Position numbers and translations under genes: made by a program. From contig DGUL01000002.1 of the NCBI GenBank assembly GCA_002394665.1, forward strand, positions 26,986 to 90,985: a stretch of 64,000 nt of DNA, written 5' to 3'. Below are positions 53,559-61,103 of the stretch, piece after piece (position 1 is the stretch's first letter; every line of letters starts with the position of its first letter). The notes under the pieces are model-generated. The model saw nothing but the letters and a program-made list of their open reading frames with translations. It made no database searches and had not been told where the DNA came from. Origin of the DNA: Rickettsiales bacterium UBA4311. Lineage in GTDB: Bacteria > Pseudomonadota > Alphaproteobacteria > Rickettsiales > Deianiraeaceae.

Positions 53559-53870
53559 ATGGCTAAAAATGATGTTGTTGTTACAAAATCACAACTTGTT
53601 GACGAAATCGCTGAAAAATGCGAAATGTCAAAAGCTGGGGTTGCAAGAGTTTTAGATTGTTTTACCGAGGTTGTTGAGGACAAACTCGCTAATGAACAAA
53701 AAGTTTCATTGGTCGGTTATATCACTTTATCAACCGCTATGAGAGCTGCAAGAAACGGACGCAATCCAAGCACAGGAAAAACAATGAAAATTCCTGCAAA
53801 GAAAGTTGTCAAAGCAAAACTTGGAAAGAGATGGAAAGAACCTTGCAAATGTTGCGGTAAAAAGAAATAA
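53559..53870 (+). CDS. HU-family nucleoid protein with cysteine-rich tail
   Basis: This is a DNA-bending dimeric protein, 103 residues from the ATG at 53559. Seen are TKSQLVDEIAEKCEMSKAGV at the start, the DNA-binding arm core RAARNGRNPSTGKTMKIPA, and AKLGKRWKE. The C-terminus CKCCGKKK is unusual for HU and adds three cysteines near a basic end; metal or redox behaviour is speculative. A weak promoter, TTGCAA then TATTCT, lies upstream (53518-53545). Confidence 0.92.
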   Translation: MAKNDVVVTKSQLVDEIAEKCEMSKAGVARVLDCFTEVVEDKLANEQKVSLVGYITLSTAMRAARNGRNPSTGKTMKIPAKKVVKAKLGKRWKEPCKCCGKKK

Positions 53871-53908
53871 TAAATCATTGTAAAACACATATCATAATAA
53901 AAACATAA

Positions 53909-53942
53909 ACCCGCATTCCTTTTTGGAGTGTGGGTTTTTTTT
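53909..53942 (+). terminator. Rho-independent terminator of the HU gene
   Basis: ACCCGCATTCC pairs with GGAGTGTGGGT (11 bp with two G-T pairs, TTTTT loop), followed by a run of T bases to 53942. The rest of the gap, 53943-54186, is T-rich and shows no gene or clear signal. Confidence 0.88.
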
Positions 53943-54186
53943 GTGCTTGTTCTCATCGTTTCATTCTTTTGTTTGTTTGCTTTCTTCGCTTTTTTTTATT
54001 GATTTTTTTCGTGCTATATTGTCTTTGTTCCTGCTGGTTTCAGTTTTCAATCTCTAATTCAACGGCTTCTTTTTACTACTTCTCAATGTTATTTTTTGTC
54101 GACACGATTAACAATGCCGGTCATAAACACTGACAAACGATTTTAAACCCCAATTTCAACAGCCAAAAATGTGCCTAACAAATAAA

Positions 54187-55104
54187 TTAACTTATTGCTT
54201 CAAAGCCAGAAACTATATCACTCAATTCAGAAGTAATATGAGCTTGACGACCTTTATTATATTTTATCAACAACTCGTCAATTATTTCCTGCCCGTTTTT
54301 TGTTGCATTATCCATTGCATTCATACGACTTGAAAAAATAGAAGCAATATTTGAAATATATGCATTATAAAGCTTGGTTCTAACGAAAAATTCAACGATA
54401 CTCCTTGCTGTCCCGTCGGTTTCTTCAATGTTTATAAAATCCTCGCTCTTTTCAATACCTTTTCCATCAAGTCCAATGCTTTTGGCATCAAAAGGCAAAA
54501 GTTGCAGACTAATAGGAAAACAAGTTATTATGTTTTTATATTTATGAAACACAAAATTTACGCAATCAAAATCACCTTTATCATAAGCCTCAACAATATT
54601 TGCGACAATTTTTGATATCACAGAAGAATTACATTGCTCCGCCGAAATTGGCTCCTTCGTTTCAACAACATCAAAACCAAGCTTCTCGCTGTTAGATTTT
54701 ACAAACTGACCGGCTTTCTTTCCGATCGGCAAAATAATCGCCTCACTGCCCTCGCTTTTGCAATCTTTTATAATCTTTGTCGTTTCCTTAAAAATATTCG
54801 TGTTTATCGCTCCGCAAGTTCCTTTGTCGCTGGAAAACAAAACATAAAGCCGTTTTTTAAAAATCTTTTTTTCGCCCTCTTTGGTTTTGTCAATATACTT
54901 CTCAATCCCCACTCTGTCTGCTGTGTTTTTTAAATAAAGCTTCAAAATTTCGTTGGCATCATTGTTATATTTCTCCACCGAAACCATCTTTGGTTTAATT
55001 TTTGCAATCTTTGATGTCGCAATCATATGCATCACTTTTGTGACTTTAATTGTTGAAGAAATGCTTGAAATCCTCTTTTTTATCTCAATTAAATTAGACA
55101 CCAA
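54187..55104 (-). CDS. atpG: ATP synthase F1 gamma subunit
   Basis: This is the central rotor shaft of F1, 305 residues. The N-terminal helix (IEIKKRISSISSTIKVTKVMHMIATSKI) and the C-terminal helix with SRMNAMDNATKNGQEIIDEL match the family, and FSSDKGTCGAINTNIF is the core. The start is TTG or GTG. No other atp gene is adjacent, unlike the normal atpHAGDC order, so the ATP synthase operon is split in this genome. Confidence 0.95.
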   Translation of the reverse strand: MVSNLIEIKKRISSISSTIKVTKVMHMIATSKIAKIKPKMVSVEKYNNDANEILKLYLKNTADRVGIEKYIDKTKEGEKKIFKKRLYVLFSSDKGTCGAINTNIFKETTKIIKDCKSEGSEAIILPIGKKAGQFVKSNSEKLGFDVVETKEPISAEQCNSSVISKIVANIVEAYDKGDFDCVNFVFHKYKNIITCFPISLQLLPFDAKSIGLDGKGIEKSEDFINIEETDGTARSIVEFFVRTKLYNAYISNIASIFSSRMNAMDNATKNGQEIIDELLIKYNKGRQAHITSELSDIVSGFEAIS

Positions 55105-55185
55105 AGAACAACCAAGAATTGAGACACTATTTTAATTTTCAAGAAAAACAATGGCATAATATGCTAAACAATCTCAACTCTTTTT

Positions 55186-56187
55186 TCACCCAACAATCAA
55201 TCTCTTCACATACCCCTCCATCCACACCCAATCTGGTTCGCCTTGTGGAGTGGTTGGAAGGTTTATTGTTATATTTTGTGCGGTGCTACTATAAACTGCT
55301 CGTCCATAGTTAAATCTGTATTCTTCATTATTTAGAATAGCACAGATAAACAAGCAAACAAATTTACTCATTTCTTGTTTTGGAATAAGCATATTTACTC
55401 TTCCGTGAGAGACGGCATAAAAATTGAATGGTTGATAATATGCATGGCAAAACATATCAATCGTAATGCAATTATTAAATATCTGTGATTTATCTTTTTC
55501 ATCTTTTGTTATAAAACCTGCAATTCCATTGTTCGTTTCTCCTGATGAAACCAAAGGTATTTCTCCTGTTTCGCACTCTTCAAGTTTAAGGTCGCCAGCA
55601 GATAAAACAACATCAAAAATATCCCCAATCCTAAACTCTCTCCACTCATCATATTTCAGGACTGGGAGGCTTTGAGAGAGAGAGAGAGAGAGTAAAGCAG
55701 GGGCACTTGCTTTGACTTCTTCAATGACTTTGTTATAAATCTTTTTTATGTAATCTTCCATAAATTGCCAATCTGGTTGGTTGTCGGGGGTGGTGGGGAG
55801 CAAAACCATTTCGTCTTTTATTTTTTCTAAAATCCTTGCTCTACCATAAGAATATTGATATATTACTTGATTTAACATAGTGCAAACAAAGAGTGCAGAA
55901 TACTTATTCATTTTTTCATTTCTTAAAGCATAAATCTTCACACCAGCGATAAAATCTTTATTTTGATAAAAAGCATAAAGCCCTTCCGCACCAATAGTAA
56001 TACAATTTCCATTATTTAAAAAACTTCCATCTTCAAGTTTTATCAAATCAGTTATTCCATTATTTTCACTTGTTCTTGTTATGTATAAATAATCGCCTTG
56101 TTCTGGGTCAAGCATTGTTTTTGTTGTCTTGCAATCAAACACCTCCCCAACCCTAAACTCCTTCCACTCTCTCGTATCCATAAACAA
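55186..56187 (-). CDS. Restriction-modification specificity subunit, BcgI-B-like
   Basis: This 333-residue protein has two target-recognition half-domains. Each opens with a near-identical EWxEFRxGxxFD block (REWKEFRVGEVFDCKTTKTM at about 6 and DEWREFRIGDIFDVVLSAGD at about 178) and ends with an LPTTP-x-x-E/N-PDW-x-x-ME motif. Such S subunits read a split DNA target. Length matches BcgI B (about 340). A GA-repeat lies between the halves (55674-55692). The gene begins 2 nt after the RM subunit. Confidence 0.82.
   Translation of the reverse strand: MFMDTREWKEFRVGEVFDCKTTKTMLDPEQGDYLYITRTSENNGITDLIKLEDGSFLNNGNCITIGAEGLYAFYQNKDFIAGVKIYALRNEKMNKYSALFVCTMLNQVIYQYSYGRARILEKIKDEMVLLPTTPDNQPDWQFMEDYIKKIYNKVIEEVKASAPALLSLSLSQSLPVLKYDEWREFRIGDIFDVVLSAGDLKLEECETGEIPLVSSGETNNGIAGFITKDEKDKSQIFNNCITIDMFCHAYYQPFNFYAVSHGRVNMLIPKQEMSKFVCLFICAILNNEEYRFNYGRAVYSSTAQNITINLPTTPQGEPDWVWMEGYVKRLIVG
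55674..55692 (-). repeat. (GA)n tract in the specificity-subunit gene
   Basis: Nineteen bases of perfect GA dinucleotide repeat code the Leu-Ser alternation (SLSLSQS) between the two target-recognition domains. Loss or gain of a unit would shift the frame and cut off the second domain. Confidence 0.97.
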
Positions 56188-56189
56188 AA

Positions 56190-58025
56190 CTATAAAGGCA
56201 ACTTGTTTTTTATCATCGCGGCAATGTAGTCACGGACTGTTTGTTCAAAATCATCTTCTGTGAGTTTTGAATAATCGGTTTTCATATATGCCTCAGCCAG
56301 CCATTCGTCGTTTGAAGATACTTTTTGCATAACTGAAAGTCCTGCTTTTTCTTTTTTGTTGCGGAATAAATACAACCACTCTTTTTCAATATCTTTCCAA
56401 TATGTGTCCTCTTGGCTGGTTGCGTCTTTCTTGACCTTTTCAATTCTGCCAAGGTTCTTTTTCTTTACAAATCCATCGTCTTTGAAGTAGCCAAAAAATG
56501 TTTCTTTGTCTTCTGGATGTGGTTTGCCAAGAGTAAAAACCATACAGCAAGCACAAGCGGAAGCACCTGGATAAAACATTTCATTTGGAAGTGAAAATAC
56601 GGCCTCCAATGTATGATTTCTCAACATCAAATCTTTTATTCTTTTTATTTCTTTATCATTTCCAATGGCACATTGCATCGGCAACAAAACCGCCAATTTT
56701 CCTTGATTAACAATACTTGCTACATAATGCACGAAGTGAAAACCTTTTGTTGGGTCTTGTTTGATGTCGCTTTTCCAGTTCACCACCTCACTTGGATTGC
56801 AACACTTTTTTACTGCATTATATGGTGGGTTCATCAGCACAACATTGATTGAATGCTTGTTCCCTTTTTCATCAACAAAACCTGCTTTTTGTATCCACTC
56901 TTTTTTGTCAAAACAACTCCCCATTTCAATATTTGAATTTCCATCGCCGTGAATTAACATATTTGTTGCAACCAATCCAAATGCCTTTTCTTCGTATTCA
57001 ATGCCGTAAATTTGGTTTTCTTTTACTCTTTGTTTTTCTTTGTCATCATCACAATCATTCATCGCTTGAACCATTGCACGAACAAGAAAAGCACCACTTC
57101 CACAACAAGGATCAAGAACGACAGAGTTTTTATTCACCTCGCAAACCTGACACATAAAATCAACAATGTGGTCTGGTGTGAATGCTTGATTTTTGTCCGC
57201 TTTTCCTACATATTTATTGAATGTAGTAAAAAATAAGTTCAAAATATCTTGTCCTTGTGTGCTTTCTTCCATTATGTAAGGTAAAATCTCGGTTTCAATC
57301 GTCTGCACAATCTCACCAAGATGTTTGTTTTCCAAATCCTTAACATTTTGGTCGTCAAAAACCTGCTTGTTGATTGATTTAATCTTCTTATTTTTCTGGT
57401 CGTTGCTCCCAAGTAATTCATTTATTTTATTCTTGATTGCATCCAAAATCTGTGAAGTTTCCAAAAATTGTCCCACTGCATTTTTATAATTGTCTTTCAA
57501 ACCATTTTTCAAAGCCAAAAGCACACTTCCAACAAACTGGCTTCTTATCTTCTCTGGAATTCCGTGTTTATGCAATAACTCGTTTAATCTATAAGTACTT
57601 CTTACAACTTGCTCTTTGTTATTTGTTTTTTCTGCTTCAAAATATTTTGCGTATTCCTCAAATGTTTTTATCTCGCCCCAATTACTCTCTCTCTCTCTCT
57701 CGCCTACGGCGTAAAACCAAGTTTTGCATCTGTCATCATTTGTGTTTGCCAAAATTGCAACAATATTGTAGTTTGTGAATTTCTTTTCCAGTTTTACATA
57801 ATCATCAAGTTGTGCTTTGTCTGCATCTGTAAAAATTTGTTTTGTTTCAACCAAAACCGCAACTTTTCTTTTGTTATCAACAAATCTCAAATCAAGTTTA
57901 TAATGTCCTTTTGCTTCGCAAACATTGGCTTTACAATAACTAAACTCATCATTCTCGATGTTTGTTGATAAATATTTCTGTCCTATGTTGTTTATGATTG
58001 ATTGGCGAGACATATCTTGTGCCAT
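56190..58025 (-). CDS. Fused restriction nuclease-methyltransferase subunit, BcgI-A-like
   Basis: This 611-residue protein has an N-terminal nuclease-like region with a PD-(D/E)XK pattern (KLDLRF with D45, then VLVETKQ with E60 and K62). A helical linker follows, then an HsdM-type N6-adenine methyltransferase: LNLFFTTFNKYVGKADKNQAF near 265-285, motif I SVVLDPCCGSGAFLVRA at about 301, and NPPY at 399-402. Nuclease and methylase in one chain plus a separate S subunit, and the sizes, match type IIB BcgI rather than type I. No separate hsdR is near. It carries a (GA)n tract, 57685-57701. Confidence 0.8.
   Translation of the reverse strand: MAQDMSRQSIINNIGQKYLSTNIENDEFSYCKANVCEAKGHYKLDLRFVDNKRKVAVLVETKQIFTDADKAQLDDYVKLEKKFTNYNIVAILANTNDDRCKTWFYAVGERERESNWGEIKTFEEYAKYFEAEKTNNKEQVVRSTYRLNELLHKHGIPEKIRSQFVGSVLLALKNGLKDNYKNAVGQFLETSQILDAIKNKINELLGSNDQKNKKIKSINKQVFDDQNVKDLENKHLGEIVQTIETEILPYIMEESTQGQDILNLFFTTFNKYVGKADKNQAFTPDHIVDFMCQVCEVNKNSVVLDPCCGSGAFLVRAMVQAMNDCDDDKEKQRVKENQIYGIEYEEKAFGLVATNMLIHGDGNSNIEMGSCFDKKEWIQKAGFVDEKGNKHSINVVLMNPPYNAVKKCCNPSEVVNWKSDIKQDPTKGFHFVHYVASIVNQGKLAVLLPMQCAIGNDKEIKRIKDLMLRNHTLEAVFSLPNEMFYPGASACACCMVFTLGKPHPEDKETFFGYFKDDGFVKKKNLGRIEKVKKDATSQEDTYWKDIEKEWLYLFRNKKEKAGLSVMQKVSSNDEWLAEAYMKTDYSKLTEDDFEQTVRDYIAAMIKNKLPL
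57685..57701 (-). repeat. (GA)n tract in the nuclease-methyltransferase gene
   Basis: Seventeen bases of perfect CT/GA repeat (plus strand CTCTCT...) code the Arg-Glu alternation (GERERES) around residues 109-114, just after the nuclease-like domain. A unit change would truncate the protein before the methylase part. Confidence 0.97.
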
Positions 58026-58095
58026 AATGAATTTATTTTAAATTCAAGCAACACAACAACCTTGAATTTTATATTATACAATAAACCGTTTACCG

Positions 58096-58497
58096 ATGTT
58101 TGGTTTTGGCTTTTTAAAAAAAGTAATTACAATTCAAGCTATTGTTTTTATGTGTGCTTTTATATCCACTTGCACACCTGTTCAACACGGATATAAAATT
58201 GAAGATGATATGCCGACAAGGCTTCAAAAAATGGTTGAAGAAAAGGCAAATATCAACCAGATTATCGCAACATTTGGTTCGCCAAGCTTTGCGAATAGTC
58301 CAATGAATGACACCATTTGTTATGTTGAAGCAAATGGCAAAAAAATTGCATTCAATCGTTTTTACAAACCAACTTATAAGTTTTTATGTGTAGTTTTTGA
58401 AAACCAAATTGCCAAGGAAGTAAGTAGCTGGACTTTGGCAAAAGTGGAAAAGAAAAAAATGATAAATTATAGTTTTGAACCTGAAAAACCTTTATGA
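58096..58497 (+). CDS. bamE: Outer-membrane assembly lipoprotein BamE/SmpA-like
   Basis: This small lipoprotein stabilises the BAM complex that inserts outer-membrane proteins, 133 residues. A hydrophobic signal (ITIQAIVFMCAFISTC) ends in a lipobox-like Cys, followed by TPVQHGY. The core has the family pattern NQIIATFGSPSFANSPMND, CYVEANG and a final YKFLCVVFENQIAKEVSSW. It overlaps the next gene by 4 nt. Confidence 0.78.
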   Translation: MFGFGFLKKVITIQAIVFMCAFISTCTPVQHGYKIEDDMPTRLQKMVEEKANINQIIATFGSPSFANSPMNDTICYVEANGKKIAFNRFYKPTYKFLCVVFENQIAKEVSSWTLAKVEKKKMINYSFEPEKPL

Positions 58498-59480
58498 AAG
58501 CCTGTGTTTTAAAAGGAGGTCCCGGAGCATATACAAATTTAAAACTTGAAGAAGTTCCAGATCCAAAGAATATTGGCGAAAACGACATTTTAATACAACA
58601 TACAGCGATAGGGATAAACTTTGATGATATAATGTATAGACGAGGTGATTATCCAATTCCGGAAGATTTAAGCGATAATACAATACTTGGTTTTGAAGGC
58701 ATCGGTGAAGTAATTCGTAAGGGCTCAAATGTAAATTGCTTTAATGTTGGCGAGCAAGTCGGTTATGCCTTTTGTCGTCTGGGCGGATACGCACAACAAA
58801 ACCTTGTTGATTATCGTTATTGCTTTCCTGTCCCGACTGAAATAGCGTCAGAATATGCCGCTGGGGTTTTGAGAAAAGGACTTACTGCGGAATATCTGCT
58901 TTTTAAAGTTTTCACTCCAAACAAAGGCGACTGGATATTTATTCACTCCGTTGCCGGCGGTGTCGGTCATATCTTAGCAAAATGGGCTAAGTTTGCAGGC
59001 CTAAAAGTTATTGGTAGCGTTGGCGATGAAAGCAAAGTTTCCACGGCATTGGCGACAGGTGCGGATTATGTTATCAACCGCAAAGAAGAAGATATTTTGA
59101 AAAAAGTTATTGAGTACACAGATGGCAAAGGTGTTTCTGCTGTTTATGATGGCATAGGCAAGCCGGTTTTTGAAGCATCTGTTAATATTTTAAAACCTTT
59201 TGGCATATATATCAGTTATGGCTATGCTGGCGGAAAACTTGACCCTGTGGATGTTATGTTGCTCCGTGAAAAAAGTTTATTTTTTACAACCCCATTGCTG
59301 GAAATGTATAAAGCAAACCGCAACGAGTTAATACTTTCCGTTGCAAGCGTGATTGAAATGATAAAAAAAGGTGTTATTATGCCAAATATTCAACGATATG
59401 GCATTGAAGGAATACCGCAAGCTCACGCAGATATGGAAAGTGGCAAAACCATGGGCTCGCTTGTCGTTAACGTGTATTAA
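58494..59480 (+). CDS. qor: NADPH:quinone oxidoreductase (zinc-free MDR family)
   Basis: This 328-residue medium-chain reductase has the N-terminal GroES-like domain (IGINFDDIMYRRGDYPIP, ILGFEGIGEVI) and the nucleotide-binding fold with SVAGGVGHILAKWAKFAGL then GSVGDESK. The DAIYDGIGK-type loop (VSAVYDGIGKPVF) is present, and no zinc-binding cysteine cluster is seen. It probably transfers hydride from NADPH to quinones. The ATGA overlap couples it to bamE. Confidence 0.9.
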   Translation: MKACVLKGGPGAYTNLKLEEVPDPKNIGENDILIQHTAIGINFDDIMYRRGDYPIPEDLSDNTILGFEGIGEVIRKGSNVNCFNVGEQVGYAFCRLGGYAQQNLVDYRYCFPVPTEIASEYAAGVLRKGLTAEYLLFKVFTPNKGDWIFIHSVAGGVGHILAKWAKFAGLKVIGSVGDESKVSTALATGADYVINRKEEDILKKVIEYTDGKGVSAVYDGIGKPVFEASVNILKPFGIYISYGYAGGKLDPVDVMLLREKSLFFTTPLLEMYKANRNELILSVASVIEMIKKGVIMPNIQRYGIEGIPQAHADMESGKTMGSLVVNVY

Positions 59481-59493
59481 AAAAAAGCAACGA

Positions 59494-59580
59494 AACCACC
59501 ACACGACAAGCATTAAATATAATTCAGTATTATTATAATACCGCTTAATAATATCGCTGAGCTTTGTGGAGGTTGTTTTT
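59494..59580 (+). terminator. Structured terminator region after the quinone oxidoreductase
   Basis: AACCACCACA (59494-59503) pairs with TGTGGAGGTT (59565-59574; one mismatch) around inner stems ATTAA/TTAAT and GTATTA/TAATAC, and five Ts follow. Converging genes on both sides fit a termination role. The nested shape is unusual for a simple terminator. Confidence 0.5.
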
Positions 59581-59675
59581 ATAAAAAAATACAAAAACCA
59601 CCACGGCATACAATAAAACACCAAACAACAAGACATTTTCCAAGCTTATGTTGTAGGCTTGTGTTTCCTACCAAT

Positions 59676-61064
59676 TCAAGCTTGTCGTTCTTCTTCTTTT
59701 GTGAACAATCCCACCTGTTCCATTGTATTCGCATTATTATTTGCTTCTCTTTCTGCACGAAGCTCTTTTCTATAGATCACGCGGTTAATACGTTTAAATC
59801 TATCGTTCATCCACATCGCTAATACTGCCACAATAAACATCAAAAACGCACACAGCTCAAAAAGCATTCTTGGATTATCTTTTGGCACTATCCAAAAAAA
59901 CAGTACAGCAATAAACGGAGAGAAAAACTTACCACCGTAGCTTGAAGTATTAAATACACCGACAAAAAACGCCCTTCTTTCTGGTTTTGTCATTGAGATT
60001 ACCCACAAGGTGCTATTTGGCATCAACATGCCCATACCGACACCACAAACGCACATTGATAACAAAATTATGTAGTAATTCCAAGCATAAGTCAGCATAA
60101 TATAGGATATGCCCATAAAAGACAATCCCATAGCACACATTACGACAAAATCACGATTTTTTTTGAAAGCCACATACCGCAACGACGTTAAAGTTGTGAT
60201 AATAACTTCACAAGACAAGCAAATCGAAACAAGCTTCGCATTTACTGCGACCTTTTCAAAATGGAACCCTCCTGCAAAACTTGGAAAACTTGCAAAATTG
60301 ATTTGTGGATCGTTATAAAGCATATAAGGAAGCTGTATTTTTATCATGTAAAACATCACCATCACAAAGAAATTGACAAAGCAAACCAACAAAATAGCGA
60401 CGTTGTTTTGAATTATTTTTCTATTCGTCTTTACTCTTTCTTCATCTGGCTGTCTTGCATCTGGATTAAACAAAAACCTTACAGCCAACGGAAAGTAAAA
60501 AATTGCCATTGCATAAAGATAAAATATATTTCTCCAACCGATATCTGCCAAAACACCAGCCAAAAAGCCATAAACTGTGCTTCCTATTGACATAAACACC
60601 GTTTGCATACTCACGAGGCTACTTCTTTCTGGCCCATCAAAGTAGTCTGCCACCAAAGTCGTCACTACCGTTAAAATGGCCGCGATAGATATTCCAAGGA
60701 CAACCCTCATCAAAATAATATGATAAATCGTCGGCAAGAAAGACCCAGAGCACCCAGCAATAGCATAAATAATCAAGGCGAAAAATAAAAGCCTTAATTT
60801 CCCTACTTTTGGAGATATAAACCCGAATATTGGCGAAAACATTGCAATAAAAAGATTTGGCACAACAACCATCATTTTTACAACCATTCCAATGTCCGTT
60901 TCACCAGCCTCTTCTAGTGCTTTCTGAATTAACGGCAATGCAGGAGATACGACGCCAGTACACATCGTGGACAGACTTGTCAGTGCCATTAAGGTTAACT
61001 TAACCAAAAAACGATTATTTACCGCTACCATACTCAAAGGGTTAGAATTGAAAATAAATTGCAA
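59676..61064 (-). CDS. MFS transporter
   Basis: This 462-residue inner-membrane protein has about twelve hydrophobic helices. An MFS-like motif is seen near FGFISPKVGKLRLLFFALII (loop 2-3), and PGRR-type and GMGMLMPNSTLWV segments occur later. It is related to drug and metabolite efflux permeases; substrate is not predictable. The C-terminal tail is charged and Glu/Asn-rich. Confidence 0.88.
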   Translation of the reverse strand: MQFIFNSNPLSMVAVNNRFLVKLTLMALTSLSTMCTGVVSPALPLIQKALEEAGETDIGMVVKMMVVVPNLFIAMFSPIFGFISPKVGKLRLLFFALIIYAIAGCSGSFLPTIYHIILMRVVLGISIAAILTVVTTLVADYFDGPERSSLVSMQTVFMSIGSTVYGFLAGVLADIGWRNIFYLYAMAIFYFPLAVRFLFNPDARQPDEERVKTNRKIIQNNVAILLVCFVNFFVMVMFYMIKIQLPYMLYNDPQINFASFPSFAGGFHFEKVAVNAKLVSICLSCEVIITTLTSLRYVAFKKNRDFVVMCAMGLSFMGISYIMLTYAWNYYIILLSMCVCGVGMGMLMPNSTLWVISMTKPERRAFFVGVFNTSSYGGKFFSPFIAVLFFWIVPKDNPRMLFELCAFLMFIVAVLAMWMNDRFKRINRVIYRKELRAEREANNNANTMEQVGLFTKEEERQA

Positions 61065-61103
61065 TAAAATTTAAATTTGCAAGAATTTTAAGAGATCATC
61101 AAT

